Shown here: positions 23,156-30,944 of the stretch, one piece after another
Position numbering within the stretch: position 1 is the stretch's first letter
How the letters are laid out: every line of letters starts with the position of its first letter
DNA from: Oceanococcus sp964629015
Lineage (GTDB): Bacteria > Pseudomonadota > Gammaproteobacteria > Nevskiales > Oceanococcaceae
Reading direction: 5' to 3'
Assembly: GCA_964629015.1 (NCBI GenBank)
Contig: CAZVMN010000001.1
Coordinates: 186,001 to 250,000, forward strand
Length of the DNA stretch: 64,000 bases
Notes under the pieces: generated by a model
The model's database searches: none
What the model saw: only the letters and a program-made list of their open reading frames with translations
Told to the model about the DNA's origin: nothing
Position numbers and translations under genes: made by a program

Positions 23156-23815
23156 ATGGATAACGCCAAGAAAATCGTTGTCGAACCGGTTTTTGACAAC
23201 AACCCGATCGCCTTGCAGGTCCTGGGGATCTGTTCGGCATTGGCCGTCACCTCCAACATGAACACGGCCGTGATCATGTGTCTGGCGCTGACCGTCGTAA
23301 CCGCGCTGTCGAACTTCTTCATCAGCCTGATCCGCAACCATATCCCGAGCAACATCCGCATCATTGCTCAAATGACGATCATCGCCTCCTTGGTGATCGT
23401 GGTCGATCAGGTTCTCAAAGCGTACGCCTACGATGTGTCCAAACAGCTGTCGGTGTTCGTCGGTTTGATCATCACCAACTGCATTGTCATGGGCCGTGCA
23501 GAAGCATTCGCGATGAAAAATCCGCCGGTCCCGAGCCTGCTGGATGGTATCGGTAACGGTTTGGGTTACAGCGTGATCCTGCTGTTTGTAGGCTTCTTCC
23601 GTGAGCTGTTTGGCGCGGGCACCCTGTTTGGTGTCGAAATTTTACCGCTGGCCAAAGATGGCGGCTGGTATGTAGCCAACGGCATGATGCTGCTACCGCC
23701 CTCAGCTTTCTTCATTATTGGCCTGTTCATCTGGGCTGTCCGGGTCTGGAAGCCGGCTCAGGTTGAGAAGCCTGACTACCAAATCCATGCCGTTCACCGG
23801 ACGGAGGTCGTCTGA
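23156..23815 (+). CDS. nqrD: Na+-translocating NADH:quinone reductase subunit D
   Basis: The 219-residue integral membrane subunit has six predicted helices and the family segment SFVGLIITNCIVMGRAEAFA in the form VFVGLIITNCIVMGRAE, whose cysteine contributes to the intramembrane iron centre shared by NqrD and NqrE. It starts 5 nt after nqrC, and its stop overlaps nqrE (TGATG). Confidence 0.96.
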   Translation: MDNAKKIVVEPVFDNNPIALQVLGICSALAVTSNMNTAVIMCLALTVVTALSNFFISLIRNHIPSNIRIIAQMTIIASLVIVVDQVLKAYAYDVSKQLSVFVGLIITNCIVMGRAEAFAMKNPPVPSLLDGIGNGLGYSVILLFVGFFRELFGAGTLFGVEILPLAKDGGWYVANGMMLLPPSAFFIIGLFIWAVRVWKPAQVEKPDYQIHAVHRTEVV

Positions 23816-24423
23816 TGGAAGCGCTGATCAATCTGTTCCTCAAGGCCGTCTTCGTTGAGAACATGGCCCTGGCCTTCTTCCTCGGCATGTGCACCTTTCT
23901 GGCGGTGTCGAAGAAAATTTCCACCGCTTTGGGTCTGGGTATCGCCGTGGTCGTGGTGCAAACCATCACGGTGCCGGCCAACAACCTGGTCTACACCTAC
24001 TTGCTCAAGGACGGAGCGCTGGCCTGGGCTGGCCTGCCGGATGTGGATCTATCATTCCTCGGCCTGATCTCCTACATCGGCATCATCGCCGCTATGGTGC
24101 AGATCCTGGAAATGACGCTGGATAAGTACTTTCCGGCGTTGTATAACGCTTTGGGTATTTTTCTGCCGTTGATCACCGTGAACTGCGCCATTCTCGGCGG
24201 GTCACTGTTCATGGTGGAACGCGACTACAACCTGGCCGAATCCATCACCTACGGTATCGGTTCTGGTGTGGGTTGGGCCCTGGCCATCACCGCGCTGGCC
24301 GGTGTGCGCGAAAAGCTCAAGTACTCCGACGTGCCCGATGGTCTGCAAGGCCTGGGTATCACCTTCATTTCCGCCGGCTTGATGGCGCTGGGCTTCATGG
24401 CCTTTTCTGGCGTGCAGCTGTAA
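23815..24423 (+). CDS. nqrE: Na+-translocating NADH:quinone reductase subunit E
   Basis: The 202-residue integral membrane subunit is homologous to NqrD in inverted topology and has six predicted helices. The segments FLGMCTFLAVSKK and LITVNCAILGGSLFM contain the cysteines expected to bind iron with those of NqrD. It overlaps nqrD by one base and precedes nqrF by 18 nt. Confidence 0.96.
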   Translation: MEALINLFLKAVFVENMALAFFLGMCTFLAVSKKISTALGLGIAVVVVQTITVPANNLVYTYLLKDGALAWAGLPDVDLSFLGLISYIGIIAAMVQILEMTLDKYFPALYNALGIFLPLITVNCAILGGSLFMVERDYNLAESITYGIGSGVGWALAITALAGVREKLKYSDVPDGLQGLGITFISAGLMALGFMAFSGVQL

Positions 24424-24441
24424 GCCGAAGGACGCAACATC

Positions 24442-25662
24442 ATGCAAGAGATCATTCTAGGCGTCAGCCTGTTTACCGGGATCGTTCTGGCCCTTGTGGC
24501 CATCATTCTGCTCGCACGCTCGCGCCTGGTCGCCAGCGGCAACGTGCAGATCGAAATCAACGGTGAAAAGACCATCGAAGCCCCGGTTGGCGGCAAACTG
24601 CTCGGCACTTTGGCCGACGCGGGTTTGTTCGTACCCTCCGCATGCGGCGGTGGCGGAACCTGTGCACAGTGCCGCGTGAAGATTTTCGACGGCGGCGGGT
24701 CCATTCTGCCGACCGAAGAATCGCACATCACCAAACGTGAAGCCCGTGATGGTGATCGCCTGTCCTGCCAGGTCGCGGTCAAACAGAACATGAAGATCGA
24801 GGTTCCGGAGGAGGTCTTCGGAGTCAAGAAGTGGGAGTGCACCGTGCGCTCCAACCACAACGTGGCGACCTTCATCAAAGAGCTCGTACTGGAGCTTCCG
24901 GAAGGCGAGAACGTCGACTTCCGCGCCGGTGGTTACATCCAGATCGAATGCCCGGCTGACGAGATCGACTACAAGAACTTTGAAGTCGAAGAGCGCTTCC
25001 GCGGCGATTGGGACACCTTCAAATTGTGGGATCTCAAGTCCAAGCCGAAAGAAGGTGCATTGCGCGCCTACTCCATGGCGAACTACCCGGAGGAAAAGGG
25101 CATCATCATGCTCAACGTGCGTATCGCAACGCCGCCTCCGCGTCAGATGGACTTGCCGCCCGGCATCATGTCGTCCTACATCTTCAACCTGAAGCCAGGT
25201 GACAAGGTCACCATTTCCGGTCCGTTTGGTGAGTTCTTCGCCAAAAAGACCGAGGCCGAAATGGTCTTCGTCGGCGGCGGCGCGGGCATGGCTCCAATGC
25301 GTTCGCACATCTTCGATCAGCTGCGTCGCATTCACACCGATCGCAAGATGAGCTTCTGGTACGGTGCGCGTTCCCGGCGCGAAATGTTCTACGTGGAAGA
25401 TTTCGACATGCTGGCCGCTGAAAACGACAATTTCGAGTGGCACGTCGCGCTCTCCGACCCTCAGCCCGAAGACAATTGGGAAGGCCACACCGGGTTCATC
25501 CATGAGGTGTTGTTCGAGAACTACCTCAAGGACCATCCAGCACCCGAAGACTGCGAGTTCTACATGTGCGGTCCGCCCATGATGAACGCGGCCGTGATCA
25601 AGATGCTCAAAGATTTGGGTGTCGAAGATGAAAACATCATGCTGGATGACTTCGGCGGCTAA
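24442..25662 (+). CDS. nqrF: Na+-translocating NADH:quinone reductase subunit F (NADH-oxidising)
   Basis: The 406-residue subunit has one N-terminal membrane helix (about 3-25), a ferredoxin domain with [2Fe-2S] ligands Cys68, Cys74, Cys77 and Cys109, and a ferredoxin-reductase-like FAD/NADH domain (FAD motif RAYSMANYP; NADH motif VGGGAGMAPMRSH). It oxidises NADH and passes electrons into the complex. It is the last structural subunit gene; the maturation gene nqrM follows after 52 nt. Confidence 0.97.
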   Translation: MQEIILGVSLFTGIVLALVAIILLARSRLVASGNVQIEINGEKTIEAPVGGKLLGTLADAGLFVPSACGGGGTCAQCRVKIFDGGGSILPTEESHITKREARDGDRLSCQVAVKQNMKIEVPEEVFGVKKWECTVRSNHNVATFIKELVLELPEGENVDFRAGGYIQIECPADEIDYKNFEVEERFRGDWDTFKLWDLKSKPKEGALRAYSMANYPEEKGIIMLNVRIATPPPRQMDLPPGIMSSYIFNLKPGDKVTISGPFGEFFAKKTEAEMVFVGGGAGMAPMRSHIFDQLRRIHTDRKMSFWYGARSRREMFYVEDFDMLAAENDNFEWHVALSDPQPEDNWEGHTGFIHEVLFENYLKDHPAPEDCEFYMCGPPMMNAAVIKMLKDLGVEDENIMLDDFGG

Positions 25663-25714
25663 GCGCCCGAGTGCAACCGGCTATTCAACAGCGGATTAGG
25701 AGTACACTGACACC

Positions 25715-25906
25715 ATGCTTCCGATGATTCTCGTAACCTTTGTCGTTATGTTGCTCGCGGTCGCCGGCATGGCGATCGGTGTGCTGGTCCAGAACAAACC
25801 CATCAAGGGCAGTTGTGGCGGCGTCGCCAATCGTGACGGATTCGATTGTGCCTGTGCCGCTGCCGGTAAACCTCGCCTGTGCGAGGAATCCGGCAAACAA
25901 GACTGA
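25715..25906 (+). CDS. nqrM: Na+-NQR maturation protein NqrM (DUF539)
   Basis: This 63-residue protein has one membrane helix (about 3-25) and a cysteine cluster downstream (GSCGG, CAC and LCEE). That is the pattern of NqrM, which is needed to assemble the iron centre between NqrD and NqrE. The ATG at 25715 lies 12 nt after AGGAG. Its position immediately after nqrF agrees with the usual gene order. Confidence 0.9.
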   Translation: MLPMILVTFVVMLLAVAGMAIGVLVQNKPIKGSCGGVANRDGFDCACAAAGKPRLCEESGKQD

Positions 25907-25922
25907 AAAGGGGAGGACACCG

Positions 25923-26324
25923 ATGCTTCACAAAGCCAGTGTCAGGGATTACATGGCGGCCAATCTGGTCACCTTCAAACCGCAGATGGATTTGCTCAAA
26001 GCCATTCATCTGCTGATTGAGAACGGCATTTCTGGCGCGCCGGTCACTGACAGTCTGGGCAATGTCATCGGTCTGCTGTCGGAAAAGGACTGCATCAACG
26101 CCACCTTGAAAGCGGCCTATGAGCAGCACAATCAAGGCAAAGTTGAAGATTTCATGAGCCGTGAAGTGCAGACCGTGGAAGCCGACGACAGCATCTTGAG
26201 CGTAGCGAAGCTGTTTATCGATTCACCGTACAAGCGCTACCCGGTGATCGACGACAACCGCTTGGTCGGACAAATCAGTCGACGCGATGTCTTGCGTGCC
26301 ATTCTGGTGATTAGCCAGAACTGA
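25923..26324 (+). CDS. CBS-domain protein (two CBS motifs)
   Basis: The 133-residue protein consists of a CBS pair: the first around MAANLVTFKPQMDLLKAIHLL and the second around MSREVQTVEADDSILSVAKLF. A helix rich in charged residues lies between them. CBS pairs generally bind adenine nucleotides and act as energy sensors. AGGGGAGGA precedes the ATG, and nqrM ends 16 nt upstream, so it may be made with the Na+-NQR genes. No catalytic or transport domain is attached, and its target is unknown. Confidence 0.85.
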   Translation: MLHKASVRDYMAANLVTFKPQMDLLKAIHLLIENGISGAPVTDSLGNVIGLLSEKDCINATLKAAYEQHNQGKVEDFMSREVQTVEADDSILSVAKLFIDSPYKRYPVIDDNRLVGQISRRDVLRAILVISQN

Positions 26325-26329
26325 TCTGC

Positions 26330-26345
26330 GGCCCCGATCGGGGCC
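26330..26345. repeat. perfect palindrome GGCCCC/GGGGCC after the CBS gene
   Basis: GGCCCCGATCGGGGCC occupies the gap between the CBS gene and the ABC exporter gene. There is no T-run, so a terminator role is weak; it could act as an mRNA 3' end stabiliser or a pause site. Confidence 0.4.
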
Positions 26346-26362
26346 ACCAGGCAGGAATCTCT

Positions 26363-28171
26363 ATGCCACGTCCTGCCGACCCTCATCCCACCGACGACAA
26401 CCCCGACACCCGCGCCGAATGGCGTGTGATCGGGCGATTGTGGCCCTATCTCGGCCATTTCCCACGGCGTATCGCACTGGCGATGGCGCTTTTGGTAGGT
26501 GCAAAGCTTGCAAACGTCGCGCTGCCCTACCTATTGAAGCTGATTGTCGACAGCCTCGATCTGGCCAAAGCGCCACCCGGCACCGCCATAGCCGTACCTA
26601 TCGCCCTGCTGATGGGTTACGGTGCGCTGCGCTTTGCCAGCGTGGCATTCGGTGAGCTGCGCGATCTGGTGTTTGGGCGTGTCACGGAAAATGCGATGCG
26701 CCAAATTGCCCTGTCGGTGTTCAACCATCTGCACCGCTTGGATCTGGACTTTCATCTGACACGTCGAACCGGCGGCTTGTCACGCGACATCGAACGTGGT
26801 GTCTCGGGTGTGCGTTTTCTGCTCCGCTTCATGCTCTTCAATATCATCCCCACCCTGTTGGAGATCGCATTGGTTGCGGGCATTCTGCTCAGCAACTTTG
26901 GCTGGCAGTACGGCATGATCATCGTTGCCGCCGTTGCGGTCTATATCTTGTGGTCGGTCTTTGTCACGGAGTGGCGCACAGGCCATGTGCGCACCATGAA
27001 CCGCCTGGATTCACGCGCCAACACTCGGGCGATTGACTCCCTGCTCAACTACGAGACGGTCAAGTACTTCGGCAACGAAGGTTTTGAAGCCCGCGAGTAC
27101 GACAACAACCTGCGTCAATGGGAAGCTGCCATGGTGCAGGGTCGTATGTCGTTGGCCGCGCTCAATGGTGGGCAAGCCCTGATCATCGCCAGTGCGGTGA
27201 CAGCCATGATGGTGCTGGCTGCCCACGGGGTCGCCAACGAAGCCATGACGCTGGGCGACCTGGTGATGATCAATGCCTACATGATTCAGTTGTTCGTGCC
27301 GCTGAATTTTCTTGGCTTCGTCTATCGTGAAATCAAGCAAGCCTTGGCCAATATGGCGCGCATGTTCAGGTTGCTGGATGTTCCCGCACAGGTGGTTGAC
27401 CCCGAAGATGCCCAGAATTTGCCATCCGGGCCGGCCGACGTGCGCTTTGAGAACGTGCATTTTGCTTATCACGCTGACCGCCCCATTCTGCATGGCGTCA
27501 ACCTGCACATTCCGGCTGGACACACGGTGGCGGTCGTTGGCAGCAGCGGCGCCGGCAAATCGACATTGGCGAGACTGCTATTTCGCTTTTACGATCCCAC
27601 CCAGGGTTGCGTGCGCGTTGCCGGGCAGCCTCTGACCCGTTATAGCCAGGACAGCTTGCGCGCCAATATTGGCGTCGTCCCTCAGGATACGGTGCTGTTT
27701 AACGACAGTATTGGCTACAACATTGCCTACGGCTGCCCCAATGCCAGCCGTGCGGAGATACTCAGAGCGGCGGACATGGCTCATCTGGGCGCGTTTATCC
27801 AGCAACTCCCCGATGGACTGGACACGCAGGTCGGTGAACGCGGGCTCAAACTGTCCGGCGGCGAAAAACAGCGTATCGCCATTGCCCGCACCATACTCAA
27901 GAATCCCGGCATGCTGATCTTTGACGAAGCGACATCGTCACTCGACTCTGTCTCCGAACGCGCCATCCTCAGTGCCTTGAAAGATGTCGCACAAAGCCGC
28001 ACCACGTTGGTCATCGCCCACCGCCTGTCCACCGTGATCGACGCCGATCAAATCGTGGTTCTGGAACACGGTCGCGTGGTGGAAAGCGGCCGTCATGAGG
28101 AGCTGCTGCAGAAAAACGGTCGCTACGCAGAATTGTGGGCTCTGCAAAAGCCCGGCAATACGGCTCAGTAG
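26363..28171 (+). CDS. Atm1-type ABC half-transporter (permease and ATPase fused)
   Basis: The 602-residue protein has a six-helix exporter domain (about residues 35-330) and an ATPase domain (about 350-590) with Walker A GSSGAGKST, signature LSGGEKQRIA, Walker B MLIFDEATSSLD and the switch histidine in VIAHRLST. The segment LNYETVKYFGNEGFE is characteristic of the Atm1/HMT1 group, which exports glutathione-linked compounds or metals and supports iron-sulfur cluster or metal homeostasis. It acts as a homodimer in the inner membrane. Its stop overlaps the convergent outer-membrane protein gene by 7 nt. Confidence 0.9.
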   Translation: MPRPADPHPTDDNPDTRAEWRVIGRLWPYLGHFPRRIALAMALLVGAKLANVALPYLLKLIVDSLDLAKAPPGTAIAVPIALLMGYGALRFASVAFGELRDLVFGRVTENAMRQIALSVFNHLHRLDLDFHLTRRTGGLSRDIERGVSGVRFLLRFMLFNIIPTLLEIALVAGILLSNFGWQYGMIIVAAVAVYILWSVFVTEWRTGHVRTMNRLDSRANTRAIDSLLNYETVKYFGNEGFEAREYDNNLRQWEAAMVQGRMSLAALNGGQALIIASAVTAMMVLAAHGVANEAMTLGDLVMINAYMIQLFVPLNFLGFVYREIKQALANMARMFRLLDVPAQVVDPEDAQNLPSGPADVRFENVHFAYHADRPILHGVNLHIPAGHTVAVVGSSGAGKSTLARLLFRFYDPTQGCVRVAGQPLTRYSQDSLRANIGVVPQDTVLFNDSIGYNIAYGCPNASRAEILRAADMAHLGAFIQQLPDGLDTQVGERGLKLSGGEKQRIAIARTILKNPGMLIFDEATSSLDSVSERAILSALKDVAQSRTTLVIAHRLSTVIDADQIVVLEHGRVVESGRHEELLQKNGRYAELWALQKPGNTAQ

Positions 28172-28821
28172 TAGCTGCCACCGTCGTCTTGGCCGAAGAC
28201 ATAGGTCACGGCAAAACCCGCGTCGAACATATCAACGTCGTCTTCGTCGTAATGCTGGTTGTATTCGAAGGCCAAGCGCACAGCGGGGGTCAGTTGTAGC
28301 TGTAGAGCCGCACCCCAGGCAAAGCCGCTATCGCTAAAACTGGTTCGGGTGCCGTTGCTGCCATCGACCGAAGCGTTGGATGCACGCTCAATGTCGTAAT
28401 CGAAATCGTTGTAGCCCAAGCTAGCGACCAGCGCGAAGGCGTCGCTGATCACCAGACGTGGTTTCGCGTAAATGCCATACAGCGAGTTCAACTTCAATTT
28501 TTGACTGTTGTCGGCGTTTTCGATGTCGTCAGAATCCAGGGCAAAACCGTACTGAGCTTCCAACGCCAAGAATGGGAACAACTGCCAGCCACCGCGAACT
28601 TGAGCCAGGGTGTTGTAGCCGGGTTCATCGATCCGGAAACCACCGGGATCGTTCGGGCCACCGAGCCGACGGTCCAACAGACCATCGACCTTGACCACGT
28701 GCAGGCCACCACCGGCGTAAAAGCCCGTCGGCCCCGACGACAAATCAAACCACTCGGCATGAACCTGCGACGCCGCGGCACACCCCAAGACCAGCGCAAG
28801 CGCGTGAATCGTTCCCTTCAT
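28165..28821 (-). CDS. outer-membrane beta-barrel protein (OmpA/OmpW-like porin family)
   Basis: The 218-residue protein has a signal peptide (MKGTIHALALVLGCAAASQVHA). The mature part contains about eight amphipathic strands with turns rich in Asp, Asn and Gly (for example SDSGFAWGAALQLQLTPAVRLAFEYNQHY, quoted here only as a strand pair region near residues 150-178) and ends in a terminal strand plus a short acidic/tyrosine tail. This fits small eight-stranded barrels of unknown specific role. ATG 28821 is chosen over the TTG two codons upstream. It is divergent from the glycosyltransferase gene. Confidence 0.78.
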   Translation of the reverse strand: MKGTIHALALVLGCAAASQVHAEWFDLSSGPTGFYAGGGLHVVKVDGLLDRRLGGPNDPGGFRIDEPGYNTLAQVRGGWQLFPFLALEAQYGFALDSDDIENADNSQKLKLNSLYGIYAKPRLVISDAFALVASLGYNDFDYDIERASNASVDGSNGTRTSFSDSGFAWGAALQLQLTPAVRLAFEYNQHYDEDDVDMFDAGFAVTYVFGQDDGGSYY

Positions 28822-28944
28822 CGTCAATCCTGTGATCAGATTGCCCGGCTTCTACCTGCCCGGCGTTATTGTGTCCCCATCGCTTTGCACAGTAGGTAAC
28901 GGCGGAAAAATTGTCAACGGAAACACGTACAAAGCGCGTTTTTG

Positions 28945-28973
28945 CTGTCATCAAACTGTCGCGAGACTGTCAT
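28945..28973 (+). promoter_or_regulatory. PhoB box array upstream of the glycosyltransferase gene
   Basis: Three direct repeats, CTGTCAT (28945-28951), CTGTCGC (28956-28962) and CTGTCAT (28967-28973), are each separated by 4 nt, giving exact 11-bp periodicity. This is the Pho box pattern (7-bp half-sites CTGTCAT with 4-bp spacers), with two perfect and one partial half-site. The orientation points toward the glycosyltransferase start, 35 nt downstream. Confidence 0.75.
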
Positions 28974-29008
28974 CTGACGCCAACACGGCCGGCCCACAAT
29001 GCTGGGGC

Positions 29009-30136
29009 ATGAAATCACGCAAAACACGTCTGGCCTACGGGGTCATGGGATACGGTCGCGGACACGCCATGCGCAGCACCGCCATCTTGCGCGAGCTGCA
29101 GCACCGCTTTGACATCAAGGTGTATGCGGGGCCTGACGCCTACGCCGTGATGAAAGACGAGTTCGACTGCGAACTCATACCGTGCATACATTATCGCTAT
29201 GGCAAACATGGCCGTATCGACTCAGTCAAAACCATGCGCGAGAACATTGGTTCGACGGCGGATTTGTTGTTCGGTGGTCGCGGCACTCAACAAATTGCCG
29301 ACAGCTGGCAGGCGTTTCGCCCGGACATCGTCATTTCCGATTCGGAGTCCTGGACTCATCGCATGGCCCGAGCTCGCAGGATTCCGCGTATCAGCCTGGA
29401 TCACGTCGGCGTCATGGCCTACTGCAAACCCAGCTTTCCCAGCGGCGACAGGCTCAACGGCCAACGCGATCGACTGGGGTATCTGGCCATGATGGGCGTG
29501 CCCGACTTCGCCATTGTGTCCAGCTTTTATCCCGCACCGACGCGTTACGACAACGTCCGTGTGGTCGGCCCGATCCTTCGCGATGTGGTGAAGCAAGCAA
29601 ACGTCACTGATGAAGGCCATTTAATGGCCTATTTCAATAAAGGTGAATATCAGTTTCACGACGGCGTCGAACAAGCCCTGCGAGCCTGCGGACAGCCTGT
29701 TGTGGTGTACGGCACGCCACGCGTCGGCCAGGATGGCAATTTGCTGTTCAAAGCGCCCAGCCAGGCTGGCTTTGTCGCCGATATCGCCAGCAGCAGCGCA
29801 GTCATTGCAACGGCGGGCCATCAACTGGCCAGCGAATGTCTGTGGCTACAAAAACCCATGCTGCTGCTTCCCGAAGATGCGGTTGAGCAACGCCTGAATG
29901 CCCACATGGTGAGCGTCATGGGCATAGGTGATAAAGCCTCGCTCAGCGACCTCACCGGTTACGATATCGAACGTTTTCTCCGCGAGATCGAAACATATCG
30001 CGGCAATATTCCGCGTTTTCGGCGCGACGGGGGCAGCGAAGCCTTGACCGCTCTGGAACACGCCATCGAACGCGCTGTTGGCCGCAAACGCACACGACCG
30101 CGAGCGCTAGCGATCCGCAACGCACTAACCCGCTGA
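29009..30136 (+). CDS. MJ1255/VC2487-type glycosyltransferase
   Basis: The 375-residue protein begins with the loop YGVMGYGRGHAMRSTAILREL, of the GT-B UDP-sugar transferase style (first 20 residues of that loop lie at 9-28), and has SECLWLQKPMLLLPEDAVEQRLNA (about residues 275-298) matching the nucleotide-sugar site of MurG/MGDG-synthase-like enzymes. The family is named after MJ1255 and VC2487; its acceptor is not established. The ATG at 29009 is the best start, although no strong ribosome site is visible. A PhoB box array precedes it, so induction under phosphate limitation is likely. A role in replacing phospholipids by glycolipids is possible but unproven. Its end overlaps the convergent NRDE gene by 12 nt. 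Confidence 0.83.
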   Translation: MKSRKTRLAYGVMGYGRGHAMRSTAILRELQHRFDIKVYAGPDAYAVMKDEFDCELIPCIHYRYGKHGRIDSVKTMRENIGSTADLLFGGRGTQQIADSWQAFRPDIVISDSESWTHRMARARRIPRISLDHVGVMAYCKPSFPSGDRLNGQRDRLGYLAMMGVPDFAIVSSFYPAPTRYDNVRVVGPILRDVVKQANVTDEGHLMAYFNKGEYQFHDGVEQALRACGQPVVVYGTPRVGQDGNLLFKAPSQAGFVADIASSSAVIATAGHQLASECLWLQKPMLLLPEDAVEQRLNAHMVSVMGIGDKASLSDLTGYDIERFLREIETYRGNIPRFRRDGGSEALTALEHAIERAVGRKRTRPRALAIRNALTR

Positions 30137-30895
30137 CGACAACTCGCAAGCTTCGCGGGTCTCCCCGCTGATTTTGCCGGCTGGATCGAAGCGCCGCTCA
30201 ACGAATTCGATGCGACGTTGACCTAAGCGCAAACAGCTTGTGTTACGGGTGCCGTAGGCGGGGGTGCAGATGAACGGCGGCGACAAAAATCGCTCGAACA
30301 CCAAGCCCACACCCGTGTCTGGCAATTGTGCATCCGGGTAATGTTCACGCCGCTGCATCAGTGACAACATGTTGCTGGCGTCCAGTTCAGCGTTACTGAG
30401 CATTGCATCCAAACCCTCGCGCACAGCCACCAGCTTGGGCCAGGGCGTGTCCAGCAGTGCATTGCTCAGCCCATGGGTGCCCGGCGATACGGCCTGGGGT
30501 GACCGGCTGTCGCGATTGCTGAGGTAGACCAAACGGGCGCGATCTCCGAGCAGCAGGTTGAAGCCCGCGTAGTCCTCTGTCGGCAAACCCGCGGCGTAGT
30601 CCAGCAAATCGCCGGAAGGCGGATTTTTCAGGTAGTTGGCAACAAGTTCGCCGCGCGATCGAAGACCTTTCTTGGCGCCACGCTCGCGATAATTGGTCAA
30701 CGCGGCAAATTGGCCATGTCGATTCACCCCCATCCAGGTGCCGCCGGCTTCCAGGTCACGGCCTGCAAGTACGTCAGGCGCATCGTTCCACCAGCCTAGT
30801 GGCTGAGTCGGTCGGGCATGTTGTTCATCGCGGTTGGCCACGAGTAGCAACGGCCACGAACTCTCAGGGTTCCAGTGCAGCGCAATCAAACACAT
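30125..30895 (-). CDS. NRDE family protein (TANGO2-like)
   Basis: The 256-residue protein starts MCLIALHW, with Cys2 as a possible N-terminal nucleophile after Met removal, and carries the defining NRDE motif in VANRDEQHARPT. GGTWMGVNRHGQFAALTNYRE is also conserved (that segment lies near residues 51-71). The family (DUF833/TANGO2) has been linked to haem or lipid handling, but the bacterial role is unclear. It is divergent from the NDH-2 gene with only 49 nt between start codons, and overlaps the glycosyltransferase 3' end. Confidence 0.88.
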   Translation of the reverse strand: MCLIALHWNPESSWPLLLVANRDEQHARPTQPLGWWNDAPDVLAGRDLEAGGTWMGVNRHGQFAALTNYRERGAKKGLRSRGELVANYLKNPPSGDLLDYAAGLPTEDYAGFNLLLGDRARLVYLSNRDSRSPQAVSPGTHGLSNALLDTPWPKLVAVREGLDAMLSNAELDASNMLSLMQRREHYPDAQLPDTGVGLVFERFLSPPFICTPAYGTRNTSCLRLGQRRIEFVERRFDPAGKISGETREACELSSAG

Positions 30896-30929
30896 GCGAC
30901 AAAACTACTCCATTCGGGTGAGGGGCTTC

Positions 30930-30938
30930 TGCTATCAT
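30930..30938 (+). promoter_or_regulatory. extended -10 element immediately before the NDH-2 start codon
   Basis: TGCTATCAT fits the extended -10 form TGn-TATAAT with one mismatch. Transcription would begin at about 30945, the A of the ATG, which predicts a leaderless or nearly leaderless mRNA. No good -35 is visible at 17 nt, as is common for extended -10 promoters. Confidence 0.4.
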
Positions 30939-30944
30939 GCTGCG

